This document shows, piece by piece, positions 34,756-43,714 of a DNA stretch of 64,000 nt. The stretch covers positions 248,001-312,000 of the forward strand of contig JAEWOS010000018.1 of NCBI GenBank assembly GCA_023460855.1, read 5' to 3'. This DNA comes from Bacteroidota bacterium. GTDB taxonomy: Bacteria; Bacteroidota; Bacteroidia; Flavobacteriales; Weeksellaceae. Position 1 is the first letter of the stretch, and the number at the start of each line of letters is the position of its first letter. Below the pieces are notes generated by a model that ran no database searches, was not told where the DNA came from, and was given only the letters and a program-made list of their open reading frames with translations. The position numbers and the translations under genes are program-made.

Positions 34756-36678
34756 ATGAAAAAAATCTCCTTCCTTATATTGCTGCTGTTTATAAGTGCG
34801 CTTTCAGCCCAGGATGTTATAGAAAGGCATTCAGGAGTTTTGCAAAAGGAGCAGCAGGCCTATTACAAAATGGCTGCAGGCAACATCAATCCCAATACCC
34901 TGAATTACGATTTGCGTTATCAGAGAATGGATCTCGAACTCAACCCTGCACAAAGTATGGTTTCGGGATCGGTAACATCGCATTTTATTCCGAATCAGAG
35001 TATGAATGCAATTTATTTTGATCTGAGCCATGCCGTTCCTGTTTCGCAGGTATTGTATCATGGCGTAAGCATTCCGTTTCAGCAGCTGCCGACAAAAGAA
35101 CTGAGAATAGATTTCGTTGCGGCGCGTCCGGCAAATGTGCTGGATTCACTTACGATTCATTATGCCGGAGCGCCGGATTTGACGTACAACGCTTTAAAAA
35201 CCAGTATGCAGAATGGTGTACCGATTATGGCATCACTGAATGAACCATACGGTGCACAGGATTGGTTTCCTACAAAACAGAGTCTTAACGACAAGATTGA
35301 GAAATTCGATTTTAAAATCACCACACCCGACACCTTCAGTGTTGCGGCAAACGGACTTCTGATGTCTGAAACAGCGCTTCCGAATAACAGAAAACTAACT
35401 TTCTGGCGCACCAATTATCCGATGACAGCCTATCTTGCAGCGGTCTCGATTACCAATTTTACCAAGCTGAATGATGTGATTGGAAATCCACCGATTCCGT
35501 TTGTGAATTATGTTTACCCGACGACTGCAGCAGATCCAGCAAAAATGGCCAATATCGAATGGACGAAGCAGGCGATGATCACCTTTGAAAATTATTTTGG
35601 AGCGTATCCGTTCCGTAATGAAAAATACGGCCACATGGAATTTGATTATGGCGGAACCTGCATGGAGCATCAGACGATGAGTTCGATGAGCAGTTGGGGG
35701 AGAGGCGTAATTGCACATGAGCTCGCTCACCAGTGGTTCGGTGATAAAGTAACCTGTAAAACCTGGAATGATATCTGGATCAATGAAGGATTTGCGGTTT
35801 TTGGCGAACATGTGGCTTATGAGAAAATTCTTCTTTCACCCTCAGCTTTTCTGCAGTATCTGCAGGGACAAAAAGATTATATAACGAGTGTTGACAACGG
35901 AAGCACTTATGTTCCTGATGCATCTTTAATGAATGTCGGACGGATTTTTCACGGCAGACTTACTTATGCGAAAGGCGGATACCTGTTACGAATGATTAAA
36001 TGGATGGTTTCAGATCCGGTATTTTATAATGCGCTTCAGCAGTACCATGTGCGGCCAAATCTCGCCTATAATTATGCTTCAGTGGACGATTTTAAGGCAT
36101 CTTTCCTGCAGTCGACCGGACGTGATCTTACAGAGTTTTTTAACGACTGGTACTACAATCAGGGGCATCCCACTTACAACATCACCTGGAACCAGCTTCC
36201 GAACCAAAGCATTGCTTTCAGAGTAAACCAAACGCAGAGCCATGCTTCAGTTTCTTATTTTGATATGCAGCTGCCAATCAGAGTAAACGGTACACACGGT
36301 GAAGTTGCTTATTTCGCACCAAATAATACGGTAAACAACGAATATTTTGTTTTTCCGCTGAACTTTACAGTTGCATCCGTGGATTTCAATTACGAATTCC
36401 AGATTCTGGAAAAAAATTCCACGGTAACACGCGATCTCACAATGAATGTTGCCGAAACCGGATTGCAGGAATTTGTAATTTATCCTGTGCCTGCAGGCGA
36501 TGAACTCAACATTAAAGGAATCGACAGAACAGTTCCATACAAAATTTTCAGCGCTGACGGCCGTCTCGTGAAAAACGGAAAATACAATCCGGAAACAGCC
36601 ATCAATGTATCAGAACTGGTAAAAGGAGCATACATAATCAATATCGACGGCAGAAGTGTGAAATTCACCAAGAAATAA
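34756..36678 (+). CDS. M1 family metallo-aminopeptidase with T9SS sorting domain
   Basis: This 640-residue secreted zinc peptidase begins with a signal peptide (MKKISFLILLLFISALSAQ). The zinc site is H321-E-L-A-H325 with E344 in NEGFAVF, the exact HExxH-18-E spacing of family M1. The substrate-binding segment GGTCMEHQTM lies just upstream. The last 75 residues (beginning FVIYPVPAGDELNI) form a type A T9SS sorting domain ending GAYIINIDGRSVKFTKK, so the enzyme should be exported across the outer membrane. It likely degrades external peptides. Confidence 0.93.
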   Translation: MKKISFLILLLFISALSAQDVIERHSGVLQKEQQAYYKMAAGNINPNTLNYDLRYQRMDLELNPAQSMVSGSVTSHFIPNQSMNAIYFDLSHAVPVSQVLYHGVSIPFQQLPTKELRIDFVAARPANVLDSLTIHYAGAPDLTYNALKTSMQNGVPIMASLNEPYGAQDWFPTKQSLNDKIEKFDFKITTPDTFSVAANGLLMSETALPNNRKLTFWRTNYPMTAYLAAVSITNFTKLNDVIGNPPIPFVNYVYPTTAADPAKMANIEWTKQAMITFENYFGAYPFRNEKYGHMEFDYGGTCMEHQTMSSMSSWGRGVIAHELAHQWFGDKVTCKTWNDIWINEGFAVFGEHVAYEKILLSPSAFLQYLQGQKDYITSVDNGSTYVPDASLMNVGRIFHGRLTYAKGGYLLRMIKWMVSDPVFYNALQQYHVRPNLAYNYASVDDFKASFLQSTGRDLTEFFNDWYYNQGHPTYNITWNQLPNQSIAFRVNQTQSHASVSYFDMQLPIRVNGTHGEVAYFAPNNTVNNEYFVFPLNFTVASVDFNYEFQILEKNSTVTRDLTMNVAETGLQEFVIYPVPAGDELNIKGIDRTVPYKIFSADGRLVKNGKYNPETAINVSELVKGAYIINIDGRSVKFTKK

Positions 36679-36698
36679 TCAAAATAAAATACCGACAG

Positions 36699-36725
36699 TA
36701 GCCTTCAGCATTGAAGGCTATTTTT
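36699..36725 (+). terminator. terminator after the M1 aminopeptidase gene
   Basis: TAGCCTTCA (36699-36707) pairs perfectly with TGAAGGCTA (36712-36720) around GCAT, followed by five T. Confidence 0.88.
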
Positions 36726-36759
36726 CATTAAATTCGCAAAAATCTTAAAAGAGTAAATT

Positions 36760-37956
36760 ATGATTTCTGAGCAATATCTGCAAAATCTGAGAAGTGAACT
36801 TCAAAATATCGAAAACGACGGGCTGTACAAAAGAGAGCGAATCATTACTTCGCAGCAATCCGCTGAGATAGAAGCAAACGGCAGGAAACTGTTAAATTTC
36901 TGTGCAAATAACTATCTGGGACTTTCCAACAATCCGAAAGTAATGAAAGCTTCACAGGATATGATTGAAAGCCACGGTTACGGAATGTCTTCAGTTCGTT
37001 TTATTTGCGGAACTCAGGATATTCACAAGCAACTGGAGGAAAAAATATCCCAGTTTCTCGGTATGGAAGACACAATTCTGTATGCAGCATGCTTTGATGC
37101 AAACGGTGGTGTTTTCGAACCTCTTTTTACCGATGAAGATGCTATTATTTCTGATGAACTGAACCACGCTTCAATTATCGACGGAGTCCGTCTTTGTAAA
37201 GCTGCACGTTACCGTTATAAAAACAACGATATGGCTGATTTGGAAGAGCAACTGAAAGCTGCTTCCGAAAAAAACCACCGTTTCAAAATTATTGTAACAG
37301 ACGGCGTTTTCTCCATGGACGGAATTGTGGCAGATTTGAAAGGTCTTTGTGATCTTGCCGACAAATACGATGCTTTGGTAATGGTGGACGATTCTCATGC
37401 GACAGGATTTATCGGAAAAACCGGACGCGGAACGCATGAAGCGAATGAAGTTATGGGAAGAGTGGATATCATCACTTCCACTTTAGGAAAAGCTTTGGGC
37501 GGTGCTTTGGGCGGATTTACTTCCGGAAAAAAAGAAATTATCGAAATGTTGAGACAGCGTTCAAGACCGTATCTTTTCTCAAATTCACTTGCTCCGGGAA
37601 TTGTGGGTGCCGCAATGAAAGTTCTCGACATGATTTCTGATGATACTACACTTCGCGACCGTGTAATGGAAAACGCCGAATATTTCCGTACAGAAATGAA
37701 AGCCAAAGGTTTTGATATTCCCGACGGCGATGCAGCGATTGTTCCGGTGATGCTTTATGACGCACCGCTTTCGCAGAAAATGGCAGAAAAACTGATGGAT
37801 GAAGGAATTTACGTTATCGGTTTCTTTTATCCGGTGGTTCCGAAAGGTAAGGCGAGAATCCGTGTTCAGCTTTCTGCAGCTCATACGAGAGAACAGCTGG
37901 ATAAAGCCATCAATGCATTCGAAAAAGTAGGAAAAGAGTTAGGCGTTATAAAATAA
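36760..37956 (+). CDS. kbl: glycine C-acetyltransferase (2-amino-3-ketobutyrate CoA ligase)
   Basis: This PLP enzyme cleaves 2-amino-3-ketobutyrate with CoA to glycine and acetyl-CoA, the second step of threonine breakdown through threonine dehydrogenase. The protein has 398 residues, the family's standard length. The PLP lysine is K244 in STLGKALGG, and DDSHATGF and DELNHASIIDG are typical of the alpha-oxoamine synthase family. Close relatives (8-amino-7-oxononanoate synthase, serine palmitoyltransferase) are less likely because the match runs the full length. Threonine dehydrogenase is not adjacent; a porin gene begins four bases downstream. Confidence 0.92.
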   Translation: MISEQYLQNLRSELQNIENDGLYKRERIITSQQSAEIEANGRKLLNFCANNYLGLSNNPKVMKASQDMIESHGYGMSSVRFICGTQDIHKQLEEKISQFLGMEDTILYAACFDANGGVFEPLFTDEDAIISDELNHASIIDGVRLCKAARYRYKNNDMADLEEQLKAASEKNHRFKIIVTDGVFSMDGIVADLKGLCDLADKYDALVMVDDSHATGFIGKTGRGTHEANEVMGRVDIITSTLGKALGGALGGFTSGKKEIIEMLRQRSRPYLFSNSLAPGIVGAAMKVLDMISDDTTLRDRVMENAEYFRTEMKAKGFDIPDGDAAIVPVMLYDAPLSQKMAEKLMDEGIYVIGFFYPVVPKGKARIRVQLSAAHTREQLDKAINAFEKVGKELGVIK

Positions 37957-37960
37957 AGCA

Positions 37961-39196
37961 ATGATCTTTAAGAGAATATTAGGACTGTTTTTTATTTTTC
38001 TGGCCGTTTCGGTTTTAAGTCAGAAAAAAGATACGATAATTATTGATCAGGACGATGAAATTAAGATTGATGCGCTTCCGTACTACAATTTCGGTAAAGG
38101 CGTTGGAATGACGTCGCCCGACAGTTTGTTTCAGATGAACATCCGTTTCAGAATGCAAAACCGTCTGGAAATCTTCAATGATGACGGTGAAACTTCCTAT
38201 GAAGCGATGATTCGCAGACTCAGACTCCGTTTTGACGGTTATGTTGGAGATCCGCGTTTTCTTTATGCCATTCAGCTTTCATTTTCACCGAAAGACGTCG
38301 GTCCGCTTGAAGACGACGGCGATCTGAACATCATCCGTGATGCGATGATTTTCTACCAGCCGAACAAAAATTTCAGTTTCGGATTCGGACAGACAAAATT
38401 ACCCGGAAACCGGCAGAGAGTGAACTCTTCGGGAGCTTTGCAGCTTACAGACCGCTCCATCAACAACGCTAATTTCAATATTGATCGTGACTTCGGGATC
38501 CATGCTTATTATCTGAATAACCTGAGCAGAGATGATTTCGGTTTCAACATCAAAACCGCTGTTTCCACAGGTGAAGGAAGAAACTGGACGAGAACGAAAG
38601 ACGACGGTTTGGCTTACACAGGTCGTGTAGAACTTTTTCCACTTGGTGCTTTTAAAAAAGGCGGTGAATATTTTGAAGGTGATCTGATGCGTGAAGAAAC
38701 TCCGAAACTTTATTTGGGCGGAACGTATCATTATAATCATAAAGCCAGAAGAACTGCCGGACAAACCGGAGCAACTCTTTTTGAGCAGCGTTCCATGAGT
38801 TCAGTTTTGCTGGATGCGATGATGAAATACAACGGTTTCTCATTCATGACAGCTTATATGAATCGTAATACGCCAGGAGAAACACCGATAACCTACAATC
38901 CGCTGGATATTACCGAATTGCGCCATGTGAACAGTGGAAATGGTTTTGATGCTCAGCTGAGTTACACTTTGCCAAGCAACTGGGAATTTATCGGGAGATA
39001 TTCTAAACTGAATCCACACAGGGATATTTTTCAGTTTACACCGAAACAGCAACAGTATTCATTCGGTATCACAAAGTATATCTGGGAACACGCGTTTAAG
39101 GCACAAATGGAAGTCAGCAAAAATGATTACCAGTTTTTCAACGGTACGAAAGACGACAACTGGTACCTGCGTTTCCAAATTGAAATGGGAATCTAA
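37961..39196 (+). CDS. outer-membrane porin, OprO/OprP-like
   Basis: This 411-residue protein has a signal peptide (MIFKRILGLFFIFLAVSVLSQ) and a large beta-barrel with many aromatic-flanked strands, ending in WYLRFQIEMGI. The early segments (MNIRFRMQNRLEI, RRLRLRFDGYVGDPRF, FGFGQTKLPGNRQR) are typical of phosphate-selective-porin-like proteins of Bacteroidetes. The ion or solute carried is unknown. It starts four bases after kbl, so the two are probably on one transcript. A terminator follows about 130 bases downstream; the gap (39197-39394) holds nothing else I can identify. Confidence 0.82.
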   Translation: MIFKRILGLFFIFLAVSVLSQKKDTIIIDQDDEIKIDALPYYNFGKGVGMTSPDSLFQMNIRFRMQNRLEIFNDDGETSYEAMIRRLRLRFDGYVGDPRFLYAIQLSFSPKDVGPLEDDGDLNIIRDAMIFYQPNKNFSFGFGQTKLPGNRQRVNSSGALQLTDRSINNANFNIDRDFGIHAYYLNNLSRDDFGFNIKTAVSTGEGRNWTRTKDDGLAYTGRVELFPLGAFKKGGEYFEGDLMREETPKLYLGGTYHYNHKARRTAGQTGATLFEQRSMSSVLLDAMMKYNGFSFMTAYMNRNTPGETPITYNPLDITELRHVNSGNGFDAQLSYTLPSNWEFIGRYSKLNPHRDIFQFTPKQQQYSFGITKYIWEHAFKAQMEVSKNDYQFFNGTKDDNWYLRFQIEMGI

Positions 39197-39328
39197 TTTT
39201 ATTGCATAATAATCAGGTTAATAATCAAAACAGTTCTAACATAAAGTATCAAGAAAACTGCTGGATCCAGAATCTGAAAAGAAATATATCTATTGAAATG
39301 CTGGCAGAGCCTGAGTTTTATTAAATAA

Positions 39329-39359
39329 AAAATTCCCGAAAATACTTCGGGATTTTTTT
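39329..39359 (+). terminator. terminator after the porin gene
   Basis: ATTCCCGAA pairs with TTCGGGAT around AATAC, followed by seven T. Confidence 0.82.
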
Positions 39360-39394
39360 GTACCTATGATCACCGTAAAAACATTATTTAAACA

Positions 39395-40033
39395 ATGGGA
39401 AAAAAACTTGTCATGCTGCTACTTTTCTGCAGCTCTGTTCTTGGTTTTGCGCAGCATGGTGATCCGAATTCCATGGCGACTTTCGGACTAATTACCTCTT
39501 TTGTCAACCAGCGCTGGAACGTCGGTTACATGCACAAACTGAACGACCGAATCTGGATTGGAACAGATCTCGGCTTTGGAGCAAAGGGAATGGTTGTACC
39601 ACCTGCTCAGGATGTACTCAGTTATAAATCGTTTGAAGTAAGACCTGCCGTTTATTACAGTCTTGCCCCGGAATCCAGGCTGAAGCATTTTGTAGGAGCC
39701 GAATTTTTCCATGTTTCGACAGAAAGAAGGGAAGATTATTTTCATTTTTGGGATGATCATCTATATTACTGGGCAGATGTCGCTACAATGAACAGAAAGA
39801 AAACCGGTGCGAACATCACATACAGTATCCTGTTACACGGTGAAAAATCCCGTATAGCATTTATGCCAAGAATTGGTCTGGGAGTCCGTAATCTTCAAAT
39901 TAACTATAGCGATCCCGTAAATGTATCGGAAGCGGTACCGCCGACCGACGGATTTCCACCATTCAGTAATTCACCCCGTGAAGGAACCAGTTTTAATTTT
40001 GATGTTGACATCAAGCTGGTTTATAAATTTTAA
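39395..40033 (+). CDS. predicted outer-membrane protein of unknown function
   Basis: This 212-residue protein has a signal peptide (MGKKLVMLLLFCSSVLGFAQ) and strand-rich sequence ending in a terminal Phe (DVDIKLVYKF), as expected of an outer-membrane barrel. I recognise no specific family. Aromatic residues cluster in the middle (FHFWDDHLYYW). Its stop codon is immediately followed by a hairpin that also contains the promoter of hemJ. Confidence 0.7.
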   Translation: MGKKLVMLLLFCSSVLGFAQHGDPNSMATFGLITSFVNQRWNVGYMHKLNDRIWIGTDLGFGAKGMVVPPAQDVLSYKSFEVRPAVYYSLAPESRLKHFVGAEFFHVSTERREDYFHFWDDHLYYWADVATMNRKKTGANITYSILLHGEKSRIAFMPRIGLGVRNLQINYSDPVNVSEAVPPTDGFPPFSNSPREGTSFNFDVDIKLVYKF

Positions 40034-40074
40034 AATTTCAGCTGCAAATCCATATCTTTGCAGCTAAATTTTTT
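40033..40074 (+). terminator. hairpin terminator with the hemJ -7 box inside it
   Basis: AGCTGCAAA (40040-40048) pairs perfectly with TTTGCAGCT (40057-40065) around an 8-base loop, followed by AAATTTTTT. AAATTT also flanks both sides. TATCTTTG (40053-40060), a consensus -7 box, occupies the loop and right arm and lies 16 bases before the hemJ ATG. The element ends one gene and probably starts the next. Confidence 0.75.
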
Positions 40075-40076
40075 GG

Positions 40077-40622
40077 ATGCTTTATACCATCTTAAAAGCG
40101 GTTCACATTATTTTTATGGTCAGCTACTTTGCGGGAATTTTTTACCTCGTAAGGATTTTTGTATATTATAAAGATACGGACAGTTTTGAAGATGAAAAGA
40201 AATCCATTCTGCGGGAACAGTATATTTTTATGGCGAGGCGTCTTTGGAACATCATCACCGTTCCTGCAGGAATCATTATGCTGGTTAGCGGAATTACGCT
40301 GATTATAGTTAATCCCGCGCTGCTTAAAATGCCGTGGTTTCACCTGAAACTTACTTTTCTGATCGGCCTGGCTGCGTATCATTTCTGGTGCTGGAAGAAA
40401 GTGGTACAAATCCGTAACCTGAGCGGAAATGTTTTGCCAACTGCCAATTTAAAACTGAGACAGGCGAACGAAATTGCGACTTTCCTGCTGTTCCTGATCG
40501 TGTTTACAGTGATTCTGAAAACAATGGTGCTGGAATACTGGTGGCAGCTGCTTTTGGGATTCTTCGCGCTGGTGGCGGGCATCATGCTTATTGTAAAACT
40601 GGTGAATAAAAATAAAAAATAG
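40077..40622 (+). CDS. hemJ: protoporphyrinogen oxidase HemJ
   Basis: HemJ oxidises protoporphyrinogen IX to protoporphyrin IX in the inner membrane, the penultimate step of haem synthesis. The 181-residue protein has four to five membrane segments. Conserved residues of the family are visible: H10 in KAVHIIFMVSYFAG, the YLVRIFVYY segment, MARRLW, and WFHLKLTFL with AYHFW. It is typical in length for the CopD-like UPF0093 family. No other haem gene is adjacent. gldF follows after 38 bases, possibly in the same transcript. Confidence 0.87.
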   Translation: MLYTILKAVHIIFMVSYFAGIFYLVRIFVYYKDTDSFEDEKKSILREQYIFMARRLWNIITVPAGIIMLVSGITLIIVNPALLKMPWFHLKLTFLIGLAAYHFWCWKKVVQIRNLSGNVLPTANLKLRQANEIATFLLFLIVFTVILKTMVLEYWWQLLLGFFALVAGIMLIVKLVNKNKK

Positions 40623-40660
40623 AAATCTACCTGATTTGCAGAGATTTCGTACAGATATTT

Positions 40661-41389
40661 ATGATTGCAATTTTTAGAAAAGAACTTTGGAGTTACTTCG
40701 GAAACTGGAGCGCCTGGGTTATTATCGCGGGTTTCAGCATTATCGGGACGCTGTTTCTTTTTTTCTTTGAAAACAGTTCCAATATTTTCGATATCGGCAG
40801 CGCAACGCTGCAAAGTTATTTCGCTCTTACACCATGGCTTTTAATGTTTGTAATTCCGGCTCTTGCAATGAAAACTTTTGCAGAGGAACAGCAAACCGGA
40901 ACGCTGTCGTGGCTTTTTTCGCAGCCTTTGAAAATTTCGGAAATCGTATTGGGAAAATTTCTTTCAGTATGGCTGGTCGGAATTCTGTGCATACTTCCGT
41001 CTCTGGTTTATCTGTACACAGTGTATGTTTTGGGAGTGCCTGCAGGAAATATCGATTTTGGCGCAACTTTCGGAAGTTATATCGGACTGGTGATTCTCGT
41101 TGCGGCTTTCGCAGCAGTTGGAATTCTCGCTTCATCGCTGTCTTCTAATCAGATTATGGCTTATCTTTTAGGAGTGTTCATGAGTTTTATTCTGTATTTC
41201 GGAATTGAGCAGCTTGCGAGTTATAAACTTTTGGGCGGAGCAGATTACGTGCTTTCTTCGCTCGGGTTTTATCAGCATTTTATTGCATTTACACGCGGAC
41301 TGATCGATTCTCGTGATGTGATGTATTTCGGAATGGTGATCGGTGTTTGCCTGTATCTTGCCGCCTATTTTGTAAAGCGCAAAATCTAA
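40661..41389 (+). CDS. gldF: gliding motility ABC transporter permease GldF
   Basis: GldF is the membrane component of the GldA-GldF-GldG transporter, needed for gliding in some flavobacteria. The 242-residue protein has six hydrophobic segments and starts with the typical MIAIFRKELWSYFGNW. The segment KTFAEEQQTGTLSWLFSQPL matches the ABC-2 permease pattern with the EExxGT motif. gldG follows after 19 bases, as in other Flavobacteriia. The ATPase gene gldA is not in the window. In Chryseobacterium relatives the genes persist in non-gliding species, so motility cannot be inferred. Confidence 0.92.
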   Translation: MIAIFRKELWSYFGNWSAWVIIAGFSIIGTLFLFFFENSSNIFDIGSATLQSYFALTPWLLMFVIPALAMKTFAEEQQTGTLSWLFSQPLKISEIVLGKFLSVWLVGILCILPSLVYLYTVYVLGVPAGNIDFGATFGSYIGLVILVAAFAAVGILASSLSSNQIMAYLLGVFMSFILYFGIEQLASYKLLGGADYVLSSLGFYQHFIAFTRGLIDSRDVMYFGMVIGVCLYLAAYFVKRKI

Positions 41390-41408
41390 GAAATTCAGTA
41401 TTTTGAAA

Positions 41409-43064
41409 ATGAGCAGAAATCAGATTATATATATTGTTGCAGCAGTTATTTTATTACTCGGTGCGTTCGGTGTTTTTTCTTACCGCGCCGATTTAACCGC
41501 TGAGAAAAGATATACGCTTTCAGATAATTCCGTAAAGGTTCTGGAAGCTGTGGAAAAACCTCTCTTGGTGGAAGTTTACCTCGACGGTGATTTTCCGGCA
41601 AGTTTTAAGCAGCTTCAGAATGAAACGAGGTTTATGCTGGAGGAATTCCGCAAAATAAATTCCCGTATTGATTTTAAATTTATCGATCCCATCAAAACCA
41701 AAATGTCGCAGGATACTTTGATGGCAATGGGAATGGAACCTTCAGTGCTTCCCGATATTAAGGATGGAAAAGTTAATCAGATCCTCATGTTTCCTTATGC
41801 TGCCGTGAAATATGACGGAAAAGGAGTGAGTCTTCCTCTGATTGTTCAGCAAAGTGAAATCGACGGTGATACGCAACTCAGAAAATCGATTGAAAATCTC
41901 GAATACAACCTTGTTTCCCATATTAAGCGTGTTTCAAGCGGAACCCGGAAAAATATCGGCATCGTCATCAATCAGGACGAACTGAGTCCAGATGAATTCC
42001 AGGGATTTATGCACATGGCGCTGGAAAATTATAATGCAGGACCTGTGGTTCCGGCAAACGGCAGGGAACTTACCAATGCGGATATACCGACGCTGAAAAA
42101 AATGGATGCGCTGGTGATTGCAAAACCGAGAAAACCGTTCACTGACGGCGAAAAAGTTGTTCTAGACCAATACATTATGAACGGAGGTAAAACGCTCTGG
42201 ATGATTGATGCGGTAAACGCCGAAATGGATACTTTATACCGTTCGCAGAAAATTATGGCGTATCCGATCGACATCAACATGACGGATTTCTTCTTCAATT
42301 ACGGGGTTAGAATTAATGCCGGGCTTGTAAAGGATATGCAGAAATCGGCACTGATTAAAATCGTGACCGGCGAAGTTGCAGGAAATCCGCAGTACAGCAG
42401 TTTTCTGTGGCCATACTTTCCATTGGGAATTGCGGAAAAAGAAAACACGATTACCAGAAATATCAATCCTGTAAAGTTCGAATTTCCAACTTCGATCGAC
42501 ACGCTTGCAAGACCGGGAATTAAAACTGAAGTGCTGTTTGAAAGTTCCGGCAGAACATCTGTTAAATCAGTTCCTAATTTTGTGGGATTATCTGAAATCG
42601 TGAAAACAGACAGCATATCAGAATTTGAAAAAGCGACGACACCTAAGATTTTTGCGGTTTCGTTAAGTGGAAAATTCAGATCTGCGTATGCTGCAAGAAC
42701 GGAAAGAAATTCCTATCCGGGTTTCAAAGCACAGAGTCCGGAGAATAAAATGATCGTGATTTCGGATGGTGATGTCGGGAGAAACCAGATGCAGAAAGGG
42801 CAGCCTTTGCCTTTGGGAGCAGATCTCCTGACACGACAGCAGTACGGGAACGAACAGTTTCTGAGAAATACACTTGATTATCTTCTCGACGATTCCAACC
42901 TGATGGAATTGCGGAACAGGAATATTGAATCCCGACTTCTCGACAGACAGAGGATTAACGAAGAAAAAACGAAATGGCAATGGATAAATCTGCTGTTGCC
43001 GCTTGTGATAATCGGTTTGCTTGCAGCACTTTTTGCCTGGCTTAGAAAAAGAAAATTCGATTAG
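41409..43064 (+). CDS. gldG: gliding motility-associated ABC transporter substrate-binding protein GldG
   Basis: This 551-residue protein has an N-terminal membrane segment (IIYIVAAVILLLGAFGVF), a large periplasmic region and a C-terminal membrane segment (WINLLLPLVIIGLLAALFAW) followed by a basic tail. This is the layout of GldG. The conserved N-terminal part includes RYTLSDNSVKVLEAVEKP. I use the ATG at 41409; a TTG two codons upstream is possible. It is paired with gldF. The downstream neighbour is convergent, and I see no terminator in the 18-base gap. Confidence 0.92.
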   Translation: MSRNQIIYIVAAVILLLGAFGVFSYRADLTAEKRYTLSDNSVKVLEAVEKPLLVEVYLDGDFPASFKQLQNETRFMLEEFRKINSRIDFKFIDPIKTKMSQDTLMAMGMEPSVLPDIKDGKVNQILMFPYAAVKYDGKGVSLPLIVQQSEIDGDTQLRKSIENLEYNLVSHIKRVSSGTRKNIGIVINQDELSPDEFQGFMHMALENYNAGPVVPANGRELTNADIPTLKKMDALVIAKPRKPFTDGEKVVLDQYIMNGGKTLWMIDAVNAEMDTLYRSQKIMAYPIDINMTDFFFNYGVRINAGLVKDMQKSALIKIVTGEVAGNPQYSSFLWPYFPLGIAEKENTITRNINPVKFEFPTSIDTLARPGIKTEVLFESSGRTSVKSVPNFVGLSEIVKTDSISEFEKATTPKIFAVSLSGKFRSAYAARTERNSYPGFKAQSPENKMIVISDGDVGRNQMQKGQPLPLGADLLTRQQYGNEQFLRNTLDYLLDDSNLMELRNRNIESRLLDRQRINEEKTKWQWINLLLPLVIIGLLAALFAWLRKRKFD

Positions 43065-43082
43065 AATAACCGGTGGGTCATT

Positions 43083-43511
43083 TCAGACGTCTTTGATGTA
43101 ATCGTCAAAGTCGAGAAAAAATCGTTCAAAGCCGTCCATTTTTTCAACGAAAAATTCAAAGATTTCCTGCCATGTGTTCCTGTTGTAGATGGAAACACCT
43201 GTTTTCGTAATCCAGAACCGGCTGATGGTTTTGCCGTTTTCCAGAACCAGGTGTTCGTCTTTCTCATAATCACCAATATACTCCGGAAGCATATTTTCAA
43301 GTGATTCAATCTTTTCGAAATACGCATTTCGGTAAACTTCGTCTTTCATTTCGATATCAAGTGAAACTTCTGCCTTCCTGTTGTCAGCAAAAAACTTGAA
43401 TGAAAAATCCTTGATTTTCGTATCGTACAGAATCCATTTTCTCGGAAAACTTTTCCCGAAAGCTGTCCAGAATTCTGTTTTTAGCTGCTGTGCTTCCTGT
43501 TTTGAAAACAT
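43083..43511 (-). CDS. DUF4268 domain protein
   Basis: This 142-residue cytoplasmic protein opens with FSKQEAQQLKTEFWTAFGKS, the pattern of DUF4268, a family of unknown function found in Bacteroidetes, sometimes as the C-terminal part of larger nuclease-like proteins. It is rich in aromatic and charged residues and ends in FFLDFDDYIKDV. It is convergent with gldG with an 18-base gap. No catalytic residues can be pointed out, so I do not infer a function. Confidence 0.78.
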   Translation of the reverse strand: MFSKQEAQQLKTEFWTAFGKSFPRKWILYDTKIKDFSFKFFADNRKAEVSLDIEMKDEVYRNAYFEKIESLENMLPEYIGDYEKDEHLVLENGKTISRFWITKTGVSIYNRNTWQEIFEFFVEKMDGFERFFLDFDDYIKDV

Positions 43512-43673
43512 TGATGACCTGTCGTTTTATTCGTAATCTCAAAAATGCTGAAATTTTGCAGATTAATAATTACAAAATACGCATACATTTTCTTCATCGT
43601 GATTGTGTCCGGTATTTTGAAAATTTCTGCAACAAAAGTTAAAAATGCCTAAAATAAGCACATTCTGCGTACA

Positions 43674-43709
43674 AGTTCGGAACTAACCGAACTAAGTTTT
43701 ATATCTTTG
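43674..43709 (+). promoter_or_regulatory. palindromic operator candidate and promoter of the efflux operon
   Basis: AGTTCGG (43674-43680) and CCGAACT (43687-43693) form a perfect seven-base inverted repeat with a six-base spacer, in the -33 region of the -7 box TATCTTTG (43702-43709). The start codon of the regulator gene at 43715 is only five bases further. Position and symmetry suit a dimeric repressor, most simply the GbsR/MarR-type protein encoded next (inference). Confidence 0.6.
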
Positions 43710-43714
43710 CGGTT

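Noticed and set aside
43065..43082. terminator between gldG and the convergent DUF4268 gene
   Set aside because: The 18-base gap has no hairpin with a T run.
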